From: Anarhynchus alexandrinus
Lineage: Eukaryota; Chordata; Aves; Charadriiformes; Charadriidae
Assembly: GCA_008711295.1 (NCBI GenBank)
Contig: VUYV01000191.1
Location: 492,298-556,297 of the forward strand
DNA length: 64,000 nucleotides
Direction: 5' to 3'
Every line of letters begins with the position of its first letter. Position 1 is the stretch's first letter. The notes under the pieces are model-generated. The model was not told where the DNA came from and did not search any database. It saw nothing but the letters and a program-made list of their open reading frames with translations. The position numbers and the translations under genes were made by a program. Positions 25,321 to 37,914 of this stretch are shown here, in pieces.

Positions 25321-27849
25321 TCTGTACCACCTCCCTTCCACTGGGGAAGTGAGGAAAATTAGACCCCAACTGGATGCTCCAATAGTTTGCGCTCAGAAAA
25401 ACAATAGTTGTGTGAGGTCATAACAATCATACAAAAGCTCCAGATTTTTCATTTTAAAATGGCATTGAGTGACCTTTTAATCTGTTTTTGGGGGGTTTTA
25501 AAGCATCTGAAGGGCAGAGAAAACTGCCACTTCCAATCTCAAATTTCGCTTAATTTTGGATTGATTTTTGATTGTTCTTGGTCACAGCAGCTTATTCCTA
25601 GCTTTGGTTCTTTATCGGATTGCAAACGGGAAGATGCCTATCCCTGGTCCATTTAGTGCCCCAAAACCTTACAGCGGTAGCCTCGTTAATGAGGCGACTA
25701 GGTTTAAAGAAAAAGATTCTTAGAAAAGCTGGACCATCACATACAATTGCATTCTTAGAAGCATTTGATAAGACTGAAGAATCCCACAAAATTTTGACCA
25801 GTTTTTCCAGTATGCCTTGGAATAATATCTGAAACTGAATCCATAGTCAAATCTCAGCCGAAAATTTGTCTCCTACCTAAAATTTTGCTGATAAACAAGG
25901 ACACTAAAAGCTATTTCTAAGAATCCTGAGATTCAAGGGGGGCAATTTCTCTCCTCATTCACTCATAGCGATATCCAGACTCAAACACCTTTCTTTATAA
26001 GCACTTCTATTTGCCTCAGGCTATTTATTATTCAGGGCTTCAACACTGTCTCCTTTTGAAGTCAGCACGAGTTTTGCCATGGCCTTCAGAGGAGCCAGGT
26101 TTCGCTCAGCAGGAGAGTGAAAACAACAAAATAAAGCATATGATCAAGGCTGTGGGTAATTCTGGGACTGGGAACTGGAACCCCTTTCATTAGTCTTGTT
26201 TCAGCTTCTACATATTTGAATACAACTAATACCACTCTTTTGATTTAAAGCAATTTGGCTATAATCTGTTCAGCACTTAATCCTCTGTTTTTAACCATTC
26301 TTGTATTGTTTTCTGTGAGCTACCTCAATTTTTTTTCCTAAAGGAAATATTAATAAAACTTAGAAATATTGTCCAAAAAAATTACAGATACTATTTTTCA
26401 TAAATAAAATATATATGCTCACCAATATTAGAAATAAAGAATCTGCATAATTATTCTGTAGAACTGATGAGGAGAGTGGTCCCAACTAGGCTTAGGTATA
26501 TAGAAGATATTGAATAATATCTGACTGTACTATAGACACAAAATCAGCAAGTAGGACCAAATGTCTGAGCAAGAGACCCAGAATAGCTTGATTGACACTG
26601 CTACTCACAGTCATTAATTTGTGTTGGAAACTATTTTTAATGTAATATTTCTTTAAAAAAAATTAAATGTTGTTATCAATAATTTTCTTAATGGTTTATA
26701 TTAAAAAAAAGGAATGCATAAAAGTAATGTCTTTTTTCTCTTTGTCTAATTTCCCAAGTGTCAAATTTAAGTCAACAATATAAAAGAAAAATCTTGAGTT
26801 CTGCAGAATAAAAATAAACATATGATGAATTGGATAGTGCTGTGGAAGGGAAGATCTATTCCACTTACTCTATGTTGTTGGAAAGTGTTAGAACCTTCTG
26901 TTATATCTAAAATATGCATGTACATGCAGAAGACCAAGTTCTGACAGCACAGAATGAAGGTGCACAGTAAGTCAAAGACATGGTTTTAATAGAGACTGGA
27001 GGGCTCTGCTGACCACATCCGAAACAAACACCTGACTGCCACCTCTCCCATTTATGCCACTGTAATCAAAATGTTAAAGACTTCTATTAGGTAGTTCATT
27101 TTTACAAAGAATTTTGAATAACTAACGTAAGCATTATTTTCCTCTTTAGAAATACAGAGAATGGTGTTCTGCAAACACCTATAGTCCAAAGTATTCTCAA
27201 AAAAAACAGAGCGGGGTATCTGAACTATGGAATGCAGTGGTAGTTAAAAATATGAGACTGTAATTGCGCTGTGGGGTTTAGGAGTGTCGAAGAATTAGTT
27301 TCAACAGTACAAGTTCTGAAGGAAGTCCTGAAATAAACTTATTCTCCTAGGACTAAAGGAAACTCTGAAGTGACTTGAGTTTTATAAATTATGAAAGTTA
27401 TTGCTACAGCTAATTGAATCATTCCCTAACAAAGACAAGAACATACAGCAAAAAGTCAAAAAGTTCATTTCCATATTTGAGAAGAGAAGGGTATGAGCTA
27501 ATTAAGAAAACTTTCTTGGCCCGGCTAAACAGTAGAAATTCCAGCTGCACCAATTTGTTCACCATTCCCTTCTCTCTTGGAAGGCGAAACCTCAGAGTTT
27601 TACTGAGAAGAAGACCCCAGGTGGGGTTGGGGCGGTGGAGAGAGAGGTATAAAGAGAAACATAATGACTTAGTAGAGACACAAATAGGATGGGTTCTTGT
27701 GCTTGAAATTGTCCGTATTTTAATCTTTTATCAAAAAGTCATGTTTCATTTACTTTCCCCACTGATTATAGTCATCATTATGAGCAAGATTAATCACATA
27801 AATCCTACTACAGAGAGATTACAGCGCAGTTTATAAGACTACAGACTAT

Positions 27850-28388
27850 AAGGAGACCCCACCTGGAGTACTGCATCCAGCTCTGGAGTCCCCAACAGAC
27901 GAAGGACATGGACCTGCTGGAGCGTGTCCAGAGGAGAGCCACGAGGATGATCCGAGGGCTGGAGCACCTCTCCTATGAGGAGAGGCTGAAAGAGTTGGGG
28001 CTGTTCAGCCTGGAGAAGAGAAGGCTCCGGGGAGATCTTATTGTGGCCTTCCAGTCCCTAAAGGGGCTACAGGAGAGCTGGGGAAGGACTTTTTACTGGG
28101 GCATGGAGTGATAGGACGAGGGGGAATGGCTTCAAACTGGAAGAGGGCAGGTTTAGATTGAACATTAGGAGGAAGTTTTTCACTGTGAGGGTGGTGAGGC
28201 ACTGGCACAGGTTGCCCAGAGAGGTTGTTGAGTCCCCATCCCTGGAGGTGTTGAAGGCCAGGCTGGACGTGGCCTTGGGCAACCTGGTGTGGTGGGAGGT
28301 GTCCCTGCCTATGGCAGGGGGGTTGGAACTCGATGATCTTCAAGGTCCTTTCCAACCTAAACCATTCTATGATTCTATGATTCTATGA
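27850..28388 (+). mobile_element. CR1 LINE, about 540 bp, sense, with ORF2 tail
   Basis: It starts near AAGGAGACCCCACCTGGAG, covers the end of ORF2 and the complete 3' UTR, and ends with ATTCTATG repeats at 28388. It is among the least diverged CR1 copies in the window. The 5' end is truncated in ORF2, so it lacks endonuclease and reverse transcriptase and cannot move. An antisense frame at 28038-28355 is a shadow. Confidence 0.96.
27908..28111 (+). pseudogene. CR1 ORF2 C-terminal fragment
   Basis: The translation contains [19 protein letters not shown] followed by [20 protein letters not shown], the characteristic C-terminal end of avian CR1 ORF2, downstream of the reverse transcriptase domain. 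The first methionine is internal and not a real start. The frame continues upstream from about 27850 with the [12 protein letters not shown] segment. It is a non-functional remnant of a 5'-truncated insertion. Confidence 0.9.
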
Positions 28389-30205
28389 CATCTGTGAACC
28401 AGAAAATGGAAGGTACAAGGACTGACTGTGAGGAAAGTATGGTTATCAAAGTATCTATTTAACAACCAAAAATATTGCAGCGAAAATATTCCAGACTCCC
28501 TCACGTTTGCCTTGTGTTCTTACAGGTATCAACGGGATTTGGAACTAACTTGTATCCTGACTGTTCTGTCCCGTCTAATCTTGTCATAGCAGTTGTCATT
28601 TCCTTCTGGTGTCCAGCAAAATTTTGCTTCAAATGTTTTCTTCTCTGAATTCAGTGTATTAAAGCCTGCTAAACATTATGAATTCTTTGCAGGCTGGCAA
28701 ATTATCTTAACCTAATTTGTAACAAAGTTTGGAAGTTATAAAAAATGAGAATTTGAAGGCAAATTAGGAGAACAAATACTGCTCTGTTGAAGGCAACAAT
28801 TCAGCTGCCTCTTCTCTGCGTTAGCTTCCAATGTAATTTCCATGGGTGTCTGTCCTTCAGAGCTCTTTTATATCACGACTACCATGTAATCACAATTAAT
28901 AATCACTGGTTGGTCAGTGGGCATCAAGTCAAGCACTGTACGTCTCTCACAACCCATGGAAGATGATCATACTTCCTATTCCTGTCTGTGGCAATTAATT
29001 ATTAGACATACAGATATGCAAACACCAAACAAAATGAATTATTCCTATATAAAAAAAAAATAATTAAATCATTATGTAGGAAGCTATATATTTCTTTCCA
29101 ATACTGACAATTTTTAGATGGTATTACTCCAATTCCTACAATAAAATCAGGAAGCACTCACACTGTCATTCATTGCACTAAACCTTTATGGTTTTCACAA
29201 AATGCACTTACTAGAAATAGTTCTTCATTTATTCATTAAGGCCAAAGCAGTATACAAATTGATTTTGGTGTCCACTGTAACTAAGGGCCTTCAAAACATA
29301 GAGGCCTTTGACATAATATTCAGGATAAAAACCAGCGTTTGAAATAAATAGAATGACTACACGAAAATGTACCCACTTGTCATTTCTGAAGTGTTTTCTT
29401 TTTTTTAATGAGGTTTCTAAATGCTCTTTGTCTCAGGTGATATTTTTATCTACATATAAACGTGCCCAATGGATTAGAATGCACTTATGTGTAAAGAGCA
29501 CAAAAGTTATATCTTTTCTGCTTGTATAAAACAAACACATGGAGGAAAAAATATAATTAGTGATAGAACATTAACCAAAAGAAAATGCTATCCAAATTAA
29601 TGGTAACTCAATAAAGACAAATGAATTTTTGTTCTTCTGTTCCCCCAAAATGTATCTGGTATGGTTTGAAACATTGCAGTTCTGATAATTTAGTGCCTTT
29701 TGCATATTCTTCCAATAGAATGATAGGGTTTAAATATCAGACTGAAGATACTTTCTTTTTTTAATTAAATTTTTTTTAATTAAAAAAACCAACCTGCTTA
29801 GGATGTCACAAAACAATTGGAACTGCAGTTTCACTATATGCTGGCTTTCTTTGTGTGGGCACTGACCAGTAGTACTAACTTTATTATCTTTGGTGACCAG
29901 ATCCAGTAGGATAACTGGTAACATCTTGCTTGAGAGGAAAGTGAAAACAACAAAAGAATATACTTTGCGTGTTCGCTTTTTCAAGATACTTCTTAGAAGC
30001 AATAAAAAAGTGATTATCAATTGCCTAATTATGAGGGTTACCCACAGAATAAAGATAGTCATTAAACAACTCTAATTATCTTTACACAAAGCTTTCAGAA
30101 ATGTTCTCTGATTAACTGTTTATTTATGTCACAGATCCATCTCTTTGTAACAATAACTTTTAATGTTTATCACAAAATCTGATACAAAGCCCTATTGACT
30201 TCCAG

Positions 30206-30237
<32 letters not shown>

Positions 30238-32823
30238 GTTTTGTTTTGTTTGTTGAAGGAATCAGAAAATTGAAAATTAGCAATATCAGTGTCTTGGACT
30301 CACACTCTTAGTAACATCTCTTTGTGACATTGGCTTTCCTTCAGTGAATCCTTCTTTAAAACATTATCACATGCAAATTATGAGTGGTCATACGGTGTTG
30401 AGATACAACCATGTTTCCTTCCCGTATTCCAGTTAGGAACCCCTCTTTGTTCTTGTGTAATATATGAAATATGGATAACAATACCTTATCTCTTCATTGA
30501 AGAGCTATAAATTAAAATGTTATCATATGAACTGACAAATCAATGCTTGTTTCATCATTACTTAGATGATGCATGTTCCATTTATATTTAGAAGCAATAG
30601 TTATCTTTAAAGAACAGATTGATGAAAGTAGAATTATTTTTTTCTGTAAAGTTAAATTTTTTTTCAAGAGTTGAGGATGAGTGTAAAGTATGTGCTGCTT
30701 TAATTTTGTAGACCTCTCTTGTAGCCCATTATACCATTTCAATATAAAGAGACGGAAATTTATTGATGATCTTCAGATTATGGCAATAAGTAAATAGTTA
30801 TGGAAGGTTTCCTAAGGAAATCATGCAAAAGTCAGTCTGAAAGAAAATATCCTCTGAAGGTCATGTTGTAGTAACTTTTTAGTTTGCTCAGTAATAGCTA
30901 GAATCAAACCAGTAGTTCAAACTATAAAAAAGCAGTCCTGAACAAACTACTGTAACTTCCAGTGGTAACTTCAGAGGATGACAAAGTCTTAAAAGGATAA
31001 CAGAAGATGGAAATATTTTAATGGGTTTCTAGACTTTCTAGAATTCACACTAATTACGTCTGATCTTTTATATCAAAGGAGAAACAGGTGTGGGGGTTTT
31101 TTTAAATGAAATGTTCCAGTGACTGAATATTTATAGAATATTTCAAGAAGGGGAAACTTATTAGCCAGCCAACTTTTTTCTTGAGGTTTCATTTCAAACC
31201 TTTCTTCCTAGTATGGAAAACAGGAATGTAGACACTACTAAACACAGACAGACTTAATCTATTTAGTCTACCTTCTTAGAGGGTAGTTTCACTTTACTAC
31301 ACAAAAAAAAGAAACAAAAACATGAGCTGATTTTAAATTCTCAGACTAGGCCTGGTTATGTGCCAAGATGAAGTCCAGCCAAAACCTTTATTACAGGATA
31401 AATTTTTACACATAGAGGCGTCCAAAAGAGAAGCCTGATATTCCAAGAATCATCAGCATCTGTCCTATATATTTTTCTCATGCGTATTTTGTTTGTGGTG
31501 GTGGTGTCCCATTAATTCATAATGCAGTATTAAAAAAAAAAAAAAAAAGTTGTGGATGTGCTGTTCTTCTCATTAGAGCATGAATATCCATGGAAATACC
31601 ACATGTCATCAAATATTTCTGCTCTTTTCCTTCTTCCTTCAGGCAATACTTTGCATTATCATCCAGATGATTGTTTGGAAAGTTGTAATATGGATTTCAT
31701 CTCAGTCTGATTGACTAAACCCCAGCTCATATGGCACTATTTCCTAGAGCCAGGATTTAATCAGAGTGACTTGATAAATGTCTACTTCAGAGGTTTTTTT
31801 TCCCATGAGAAATTTTTTGCACTGATAACAAGACCATTTCATACGTATTTGCACGACCAAATGAATTGTGTTGATTAGCAACACTTAATACTTATTCAAG
31901 CAACTATTTCAGTGAATGTTTTAATTTCCTAATTTTAAATCTTTTATATTTGAATACTCAAGTCAATTGTCAAGCTTATTGGCAATGCATATTATTTTTG
32001 TCCACAGCTTAGAATACTGAACTACTTAAAGAGGTGCTACCTCTTGGGATTGAGATTGGTATCACCAGCTTTCTAATAAATATTCAACCATGGAGACAAA
32101 GTGTTTTCTCAAACCTGCAGGGTCCCTGTTGTGCTGAATGTTTCATATAAATATGGCTGAATGCACTAAAACTTTGTCATGCTGAATATTATCAAGGAAT
32201 TCAATTTACATCTGAACTATAACTTTTTCATTGTGCTTTTCTAGCTGCTTTGGTTCATTTATTCCATCAATTAGAAAACATAATATTCGACTATGTCAGT
32301 TTAAGTAATTTCAGCACATAAGGAAAATGCAAATCAAGTTAAATACATCACAAAGACTCTAAACCCAGGACTTCATCAACTCTGTCCAGTTAAGTGGTGA
32401 CTCCAAAAGTAAGCCATGGATATGCATGTTTCATCAAAAACTAAAACCAAACTGGTATGAGTCAAAACATAACACTCAGCGCCGCTGGCATGAAACTAAC
32501 CACTTTGGGGGTAATTTACAATAGCAACAAACTAAACAAACTCTTAGACTTACAAAACTTCAAAAAGATGTGCTCACCCACTAAATTGACAATAACTAAA
32601 AGAAGAAAAAATTACAACATTAGAAAAACTTCTAAACCCACCCATGGTTTTATATACTATTCGTCACACCCCAGAATAGGTACCAACCTCTGAATACATA
32701 TACATTTTGGGATACTCTCAATTTCTCATTTAAAGTAATTCTATGTTGTGCAGTTCTATTTTGCTGTGTTTCAATGCTTGTACAGGCATGGGAATGTAGA
32801 ACTCCTACCAGCTAAGCGTCCTT
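28389..32823. other. AT-rich single-copy DNA without recognised genes
   Basis: Only low-complexity features are recognised: a TTTTG pentamer array at 30207-30253 and A-runs near 29050 and 31531-31548. The stretch 32450-32690 is A+C-rich on the plus strand and resembles the composition of mitochondrial DNA, but I could not match it to a mitochondrial gene. Confidence 0.5.
30207..30253. repeat. (TTTTG)n microsatellite
   Basis: About nine near-perfect TTTTG units in a row, ending in TTTGTTTG. Pentamer arrays of this kind are length-polymorphic and often descend from A-rich tails. No retrotransposon body is recognised beside it. Confidence 0.95.
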
Positions 32824-33281
32824 AATCATAGAATCATAGAATCGTAGAGTAGTTTGGGTTGGAAGGTACCTTTAAAGGTCACCCAGTTCAACCCCCCTGC
32901 CATGAGCAGGGACATCTTCAACTAGACCAGGTTGCTCAGACCCCCGTCCAATCTGACCTGGAATGTCTCCAGGGATGGGGAATCTACCACCTCTCTGGGC
33001 AACCTGGGCCAGGGTTTCACCACACTCAGCGTAAAAACTTTCTTCCTTATATCTAGTCTAAATCTTCCTTCTTTCAGTTTAAAACTGTTACCCCTTGCCC
33101 TGTTGCTACACTCCCCGATCAAGAGTCCCTCCCCAGCTTTCCTGTAGCCCCTTTAGGCACTGGAAGGGGCTCTAAGGTCTCCCTGGAACCTTCTCTTCTT
33201 TAGGCTGAGCAACTCCAACTGTCTCAGCCTCTCCTCATAGGAGAGGTGCTCCAGCCCTCTGATCATTTTTGTGGCCCTGGT
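32824..33281 (-). mobile_element. CR1 LINE, about 455 bp, antisense
   Basis: It starts AATCATAGAATCATAGAATC and continues with a diverged 3' UTR (CAACCCCCCTGCCATGAGC) into the end of ORF2, where the plus strand reads CTCCTCATAGGAGAGGTGC and GATCATTTTTGTGGCCC. It is more diverged than the copies at 5663 or 39623. The ORF2 section corresponds to the [14 protein letters not shown] peptide region on the minus strand. Confidence 0.94.
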
Positions 33282-34044
33282 AAATCCAAGGCCACGGTGT
33301 CATTCTGCTGCCTTTCCTGCAATAACACTATATATTAGGGTTCCTACGAGAGCAGAAAAGATTTGAACAAGGTAGGATGAGAGGGCATTTTCCCTGAGTA
33401 CTCAGGACTGATGGCATGAGACAAAAGTAGATTTTCTGAACTGCTTGTAGTGTAATGTAAAACCTTTTTTTAGTGAATCCCCAACATTGTCAACAATGTT
33501 GTACTAAAGCTGATTTTGCTATAATGTCCAACTAGACCAGCAGCAGCAGAGGGGATGTCTCATTCACTGGTGGGTAGTCATGGCAACACAGAGCTGACTC
33601 ACTCTAAGGACTACATAGAGCAATAGCAACAAAGCTGATGCCACAGCCCTTGACCACTGCACGGCAACTTCTGCTTTGGACTGGTGCAGGTTATGGAAAT
33701 ACTGTGCCACATGGCAGCAGTACGCAGGTGGATCTGTGACTTGGGATCTTTCAGAAACAGGGGCCATGATGGGCATAAACATCACTGGTTGTACTGGATA
33801 CGCCAAACATACCAAATAATTCTGTGTGCATAAGGCAGCTGAGCAGTAGCAAGCACTCCTGTCCTTTGAAAAAGCCTTTTGGCTGGTAGGCAATGCATGT
33901 CATTCATTGGTTCTTTTTATTCTGTAGAAAGACAGGCTTCTTTTTTTGTTTTAGAACCCAAGACAAGGTATTAATATAATTGCTACCATAATACTTTGCT
34001 TTTGCCTTTTTATTAGTCACAAAATCAAATTCTACAACCACATG
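33282..34044. other. Spacer between two CR1 insertions
   Basis: No gene is recognised. A minus-strand 109-residue frame at 33564-33893 has no known domain. The section 33540-33900 is somewhat richer in G+C than its surroundings. Confidence 0.4.
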
Positions 34045-34162
34045 AATCATAGAATCATAGAATTGTCTAGGTTGGAAGAGACCTTTAAGATCACCAAGTC
34101 CAACTGTTAACCCAACACTGCCAAAACCACCAATAAACCATGTCCCTCAGCACCACATCTAC
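34045..34162 (-). mobile_element. CR1 3' tail abutting an inverted CR1
   Basis: The plus strand starts AATCATAGAATCATAGAATT and runs through the antisense 3' UTR of a second CR1 subfamily (CCAACTGTTAACCCAACACT; CCCTCAGCACCACATCTAC). It stops abruptly at about 34162, where sequence from a much earlier part of CR1 begins. It may be the tail of an older minus-strand copy, or of an internally deleted copy. Confidence 0.88.
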
Positions 34163-34345
34163 CCATTCTCTAGACCACTCACCAGCTTCGTTGCCCTTCT
34201 CTGGACACAATTCAAAATCCCAATGTCTTTCTTGTTGTGAGGGGCCCAAAACTGAATGCAGTATCTGAGGTGGCGCCTCAGCAGTGCCAAGTACAGGGGG
34301 ACAATCACTACCCGAGTTCTGCTGGTCGCACTATTGCTGATACAA
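34163..34345 (-). mobile_element. Inverted 5' part of a CR1 (ORF2 segment)
   Basis: On the minus strand this encodes an ORF2 stretch including [20 protein letters not shown] and [13 protein letters not shown]. The frame reads from about 34345 down to about 34170. Its end (the RGLEH position of the family consensus) is exactly where the plus-strand segment starting at 34352 begins. So two consecutive pieces of one CR1 lie in opposite orientation. Confidence 0.85.
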
Positions 34346-34351
34346 GCTGTG

Positions 34352-34763
34352 TTCAGCGCAAGTCTTCTGAGGAGCGGCTGAGGGAACTGGGGGCGTTCAG
34401 CCTGGAGAAAAGGAGACTGAGGGAAGACCTTATCGCTCTCTACAGCTCCCTGAAAGGAGGGTGTAGCCAGGGGGGGTCGGTCTCTGCTCCCAAGTAACAG
34501 GTGATAGGACAAGAAAAAATGGCCTCAAGTTGTGCCAGGGGAGGTTTAGATTGGATATTAAGAAAAACTTCACCAAAAGGGTTGTCAAACATTGGAACAG
34601 GCTGCCCAGGAAAGTGGTTGAGTCACCATCCCTGGAGGTGTTTAAAAGACGTGTAGATGTGGTGCTGAGGGACATGGGTTAGTGGTAACTTGGCAGTGCT
34701 AGATTAATGGTTGGACTTGGTGATCTCAAAGGTCTCTTCCAACCAAAATGATTCTATGGTTCT
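34352..34763 (+). mobile_element. CR1 3' part, sense, paired with inverted 5' part
   Basis: It starts AAGTCTTCTGAGGAGCGGC (peptide [20 protein letters not shown]), continues through [12 protein letters not shown] and the 3' UTR, and ends TGATTCTATGGTTCT. Together with 34163-34345 it accounts for one CR1 transcript split in two. The subfamily is that of 34045-34162 and 59093-59230: it has the GTAGATGTGGTGCTGAGGG motif and lacks the GGTGGGAGGTGTCCCTGCC segment. Confidence 0.93.
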
Positions 34764-35439
34764 AAAGAGGGAATGAGAAAGGCAGCCAGATGGCCATGCC
34801 ACTTATGGGTCAGGGCAATTGGATGGGGCAGAGATTTAGCTTCTGGTGTTATTCTCTTCTGATGGAACCATGACTTCACATGGTGGCTGACAGTTACTTT
34901 TGAAATGACCCCAGTCCTTTCAGTGAGTGTTTGTTGAGCTTTGTGGCTGCTTATCCAGTATGAAACTGCCATAACTTTCTTGGGAGCAGGTAAAGACGGC
35001 GACACATCACTTCTGACTCAGTGCAGGGTTGGCCTGAGATAGTCACTCCACCTTCCGTGCCTGCCAGAATAGATTTGACTCTATTCTGCATGAGCATGAA
35101 CAGAGGTCTGGTGTGTCTCTGGGCTGGAAAGAATCCTGTTGTCTGCAAGATATTTCAGTCACATTGTAATGTAACAGGATAATGTACACCGTATGGAGAT
35201 TTACAAGAGCTCCTTCACTCCTCATTCATTATATGTATTGATATTTTTGCACACTAAAACAAACTAAGGAGAAACACTCCACCTTCTTGTGTAATCCTGG
35301 AGTGGGCAGAACCAACATCATATTATCTTTATCTTGCAGGTATTTCAATCAATTTAAACATAATGTGTGACACCTAGCCTAAATTAGATGGTTCTACCAC
35401 AGAACAGCCACATTTCAATCCTACGCTCTCTACTGAGGA

Positions 35440-35800
35440 GGCTTTCCAGTAAATCAGAAGTTCCAAAAAGCAAACAGAAAAATAAAACAAGCGGTTCCTG
35501 CCTGAGAGTAGGAAATCATTAATTCCTGCTATTGGGCTACGTCCCCAAAGCCCCTTAAATTATATTGTATAAAGTTATGCAGCCGTTTCATATCTGTGCC
35601 TTGGCAATAGCCTTTGTTGCATGATTCAGGTGATTACATTGCCACTTTTGGATCTCATTATCATTTGGGTAATCTTTAGCATTTCTAGCTTGTTTCCATT
35701 TCTTCCATCATAGTAAATTATTAATAATCCCCTCTGTGTCTTCATTAAATGGCTTCTATTCAAATTGGCCTCTATAGGTTAATGAGGGCTCTAAATATGC
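35440..35800. promoter_or_regulatory. Candidate conserved non-coding element
   Basis: Non-repetitive sequence with scattered CpG (AAGCGGTT, CTACGTCC, GCAGCCGTTTC) and several TAAT-core homeodomain-like words (CATTAATTCC, TTATTAATAATCC, GGTTAATGAGG). There is no open frame of note. Such AT-rich but complex segments in gene deserts are often enhancers of developmental genes. Only composition supports this. Confidence 0.2.
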
Positions 35801-37688
35801 TTCAAATGGACCCAGAGTTCATAGGTTGTTGATTTATTATTTTCCTGTGACAGAACACTGCACTAAAAGCTATTTCCTTTCATTTATCTGATGTACTATG
35901 TTCACAGTCATTATGCAAAATACAGCAAGATGTACTCTCTGAAATTATAGGTATTTCTTCATTTCCAACTACGCATGAATGTGCACATGTATTAAGAACA
36001 CTATGGGATTCATTTTGAAGGTCTTAGAATCGTGATGTATAGTGGTGAAACCGTCTGCAATCCCATAAGCTATTATTTCCATTGGAGATAATGGCTTATG
36101 GCCATGAAAACTCTTGGGACCAAACCGACTATGGGAGTGAAATTTAAATTGTGCCATGATGGCATATGTTGTGCCTAGATGTCTGCACATCTTCAATATA
36201 GTAGACGAAAGATTATTAAGTAATTCAACAGTGAATAAAGTCGAAGTCTGCCAAAGCTTCTCCCTGCATTCATTGCTTAAGACAGAATCAATCAATAACA
36301 TATTCTCACTTTTTAATATTTATATTGGACTCTTTCTGAAAATAAGGTATGTGCACCATTTCCCTTCAGAAGTATGACACTGTTAAGGAGCTGAGATTGA
36401 CAGAAAAGTTTTCTGAAATCTTAGATAATTTAATTATACTGTGCCATGGTTTTAACAGAACTTTTCTACATTTATCAGACCGTTCTTTACATTTTAGATA
36501 TATTATTTGGATTTCCAGTTATTAATCTTCCTTATCTTGATGAAATAAACTTATATAACTGTAGCTTCTAGAGCCACCCATCTCCTCCCTTTCTGAAATT
36601 CTTCTAGAAACTTTCCTATGTAAAAATTTAATACTAGTTTGCAGCAGCTTCAAGGCATTATGTACAGTCCTTGCTAGGATTTTTCATGTTCAATATGAGT
36701 GAGATTTTTCTTATTGAATGTCTAACATTTACCTCTTGTTCTGTGAGATGATCTACGAAAGTAACTGTTTATATCAGCTTATATCCTTTCAGTAACCAAA
36801 GGGACTAATATTCTGACAAAATAAATCAAGAATAGGTCATTGAGAGATCATTGACATAAAACGGACCTATTTAAAGTTTCTGTTATACCTTTTCAGGGCA
36901 CTCAGTATCTCCCTGCATGTTTTAAGTACATCCTAAATACTCTGAAATCATGAATGCTGCTATGTGTTGGCAGAGTTGGCTATGAGGCTTTTTTTTTTTT
37001 ATTTGGGGGAGTGGTTAGTTTTTTTAGAGCCCACTGCTGTCCCAACCTTAGTGATTACTCTATTTAAAACCACAGCATGAACTCTTTTTCATGTGTATCC
37101 TGATTAACTCATATGAACTTTTTAGCACAAGTCATTCAAACAAATATATTTTGTTCTACTGCTAAAGCAAAGGGTCTACATAGAACTATTTATTTTATGT
37201 GTTTATGTGTCAAGTTGCTAAATCACTTAAGAACTTAGACTGAATGCTCTCTTAATGTCTGCATTTCAAATAAGTTTCTCTGAGTATGCTTTTTCTCCAA
37301 TACTCAGGGAAAAGAAACCCAACAGCATATAAGGTTTGAGATTTGCAAGCTGTGAGCTGTATTGCGGCAGAAGGATGTCCTTGTACGCAAAGAGTTTCCT
37401 TCTCCTCCTCTTTTATTTCCTTTGCTTCATAATTTTCTTCTCAATCATCTTTTGTTCCTGGAACAGCCACCCAATCCCTCTGTGCCAAGTGACTTTAGTT
37501 TATTCCGGATCTCTCCTCTTTTTGCTGCATTTCTTTTCACTGATTGCCTCAATATCTGTGGCATGGGCATGAGTATTCTGCATATCACATTTAGGGACAT
37601 TTTCTTTGCCAGAATTCAGTGTATACACTTCTCACTAATGCTAACTAGAAATAATGTTCCAGAAGAGGAAAACAAAGTTTCAGATGAA

Positions 37689-37914
37689 GAAAAGAGAAAA
37701 AAAAGAAAAAGAAAAAGAAAAAGAAAAAGAAAAAGAAAAAGAAAAAGAAAAAGAAAAAGAAAAAGAAAAAGAAAAAGAAAAAGAAAAAGAAAAAGAAAAA
37801 GAAANNNNNNNNNNNNNNNNNNNNNNNNNNNNNNNAAAAAGAAAAAAAAAAGAGAAAAAAAAGAAAAAGAAAAAGAAAAAGAAAAAGAAAAAAAAGAAAA
37901 AGAAAAAGAAAAAA
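37689..37914. repeat. (GAAAAA)n purine microsatellite with internal gap
   Basis: A hexamer GAAAAA array runs from 37695 to 37804, is interrupted by 31 N bases (37805-37835), and resumes in a less regular A/G-only form to about 37914. Apart from the Ns the plus strand is purine-only for over 190 bases, which favours triplex formation and polymerase stalling. The long lysine/arginine/glutamate frames on the plus strand, and the phenylalanine/leucine frame on the minus strand, are translations of the repeat and not genes. Confidence 0.95.
37805..37835. other. Assembly gap (31 N) inside microsatellite
   Basis: Thirty-one N bases sit inside the GAAAAA array. The array length in this genome is therefore unknown. 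Confidence 0.97.

Larger units (their letters stand above)
23851..27849. other. Single-copy DNA with a gap and a CpG-retaining block
   Basis: It contains the assembly gap at 24064-24127 and a CpG-retaining segment at about 24960-26000. In sharp contrast, 26104-27020 has essentially no CpG. No gene is recognised. The 140-residue frame at 27414-27836 has no identifiable domain and is probably chance. Confidence 0.45.

Noticed and set aside
25690..25705. GAGGCGACTAG word shared with copy B of the direct repeat at 61618
   Set aside because: The neighbouring words of the repeat are absent around it, so an 11-base match is treated as coincidence.
27414..27836. 140-residue plus-strand frame
   Set aside because: No domain, signal or homologous motif. 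Its amino-acid composition follows local AT richness, and it runs up to the edge of a CR1.
32440..32700. A+C-rich stretch resembling mitochondrial composition (possible NUMT)
   Set aside because: I could not place it on any mitochondrial gene, and the codon pattern does not hold. Composition alone is not enough.
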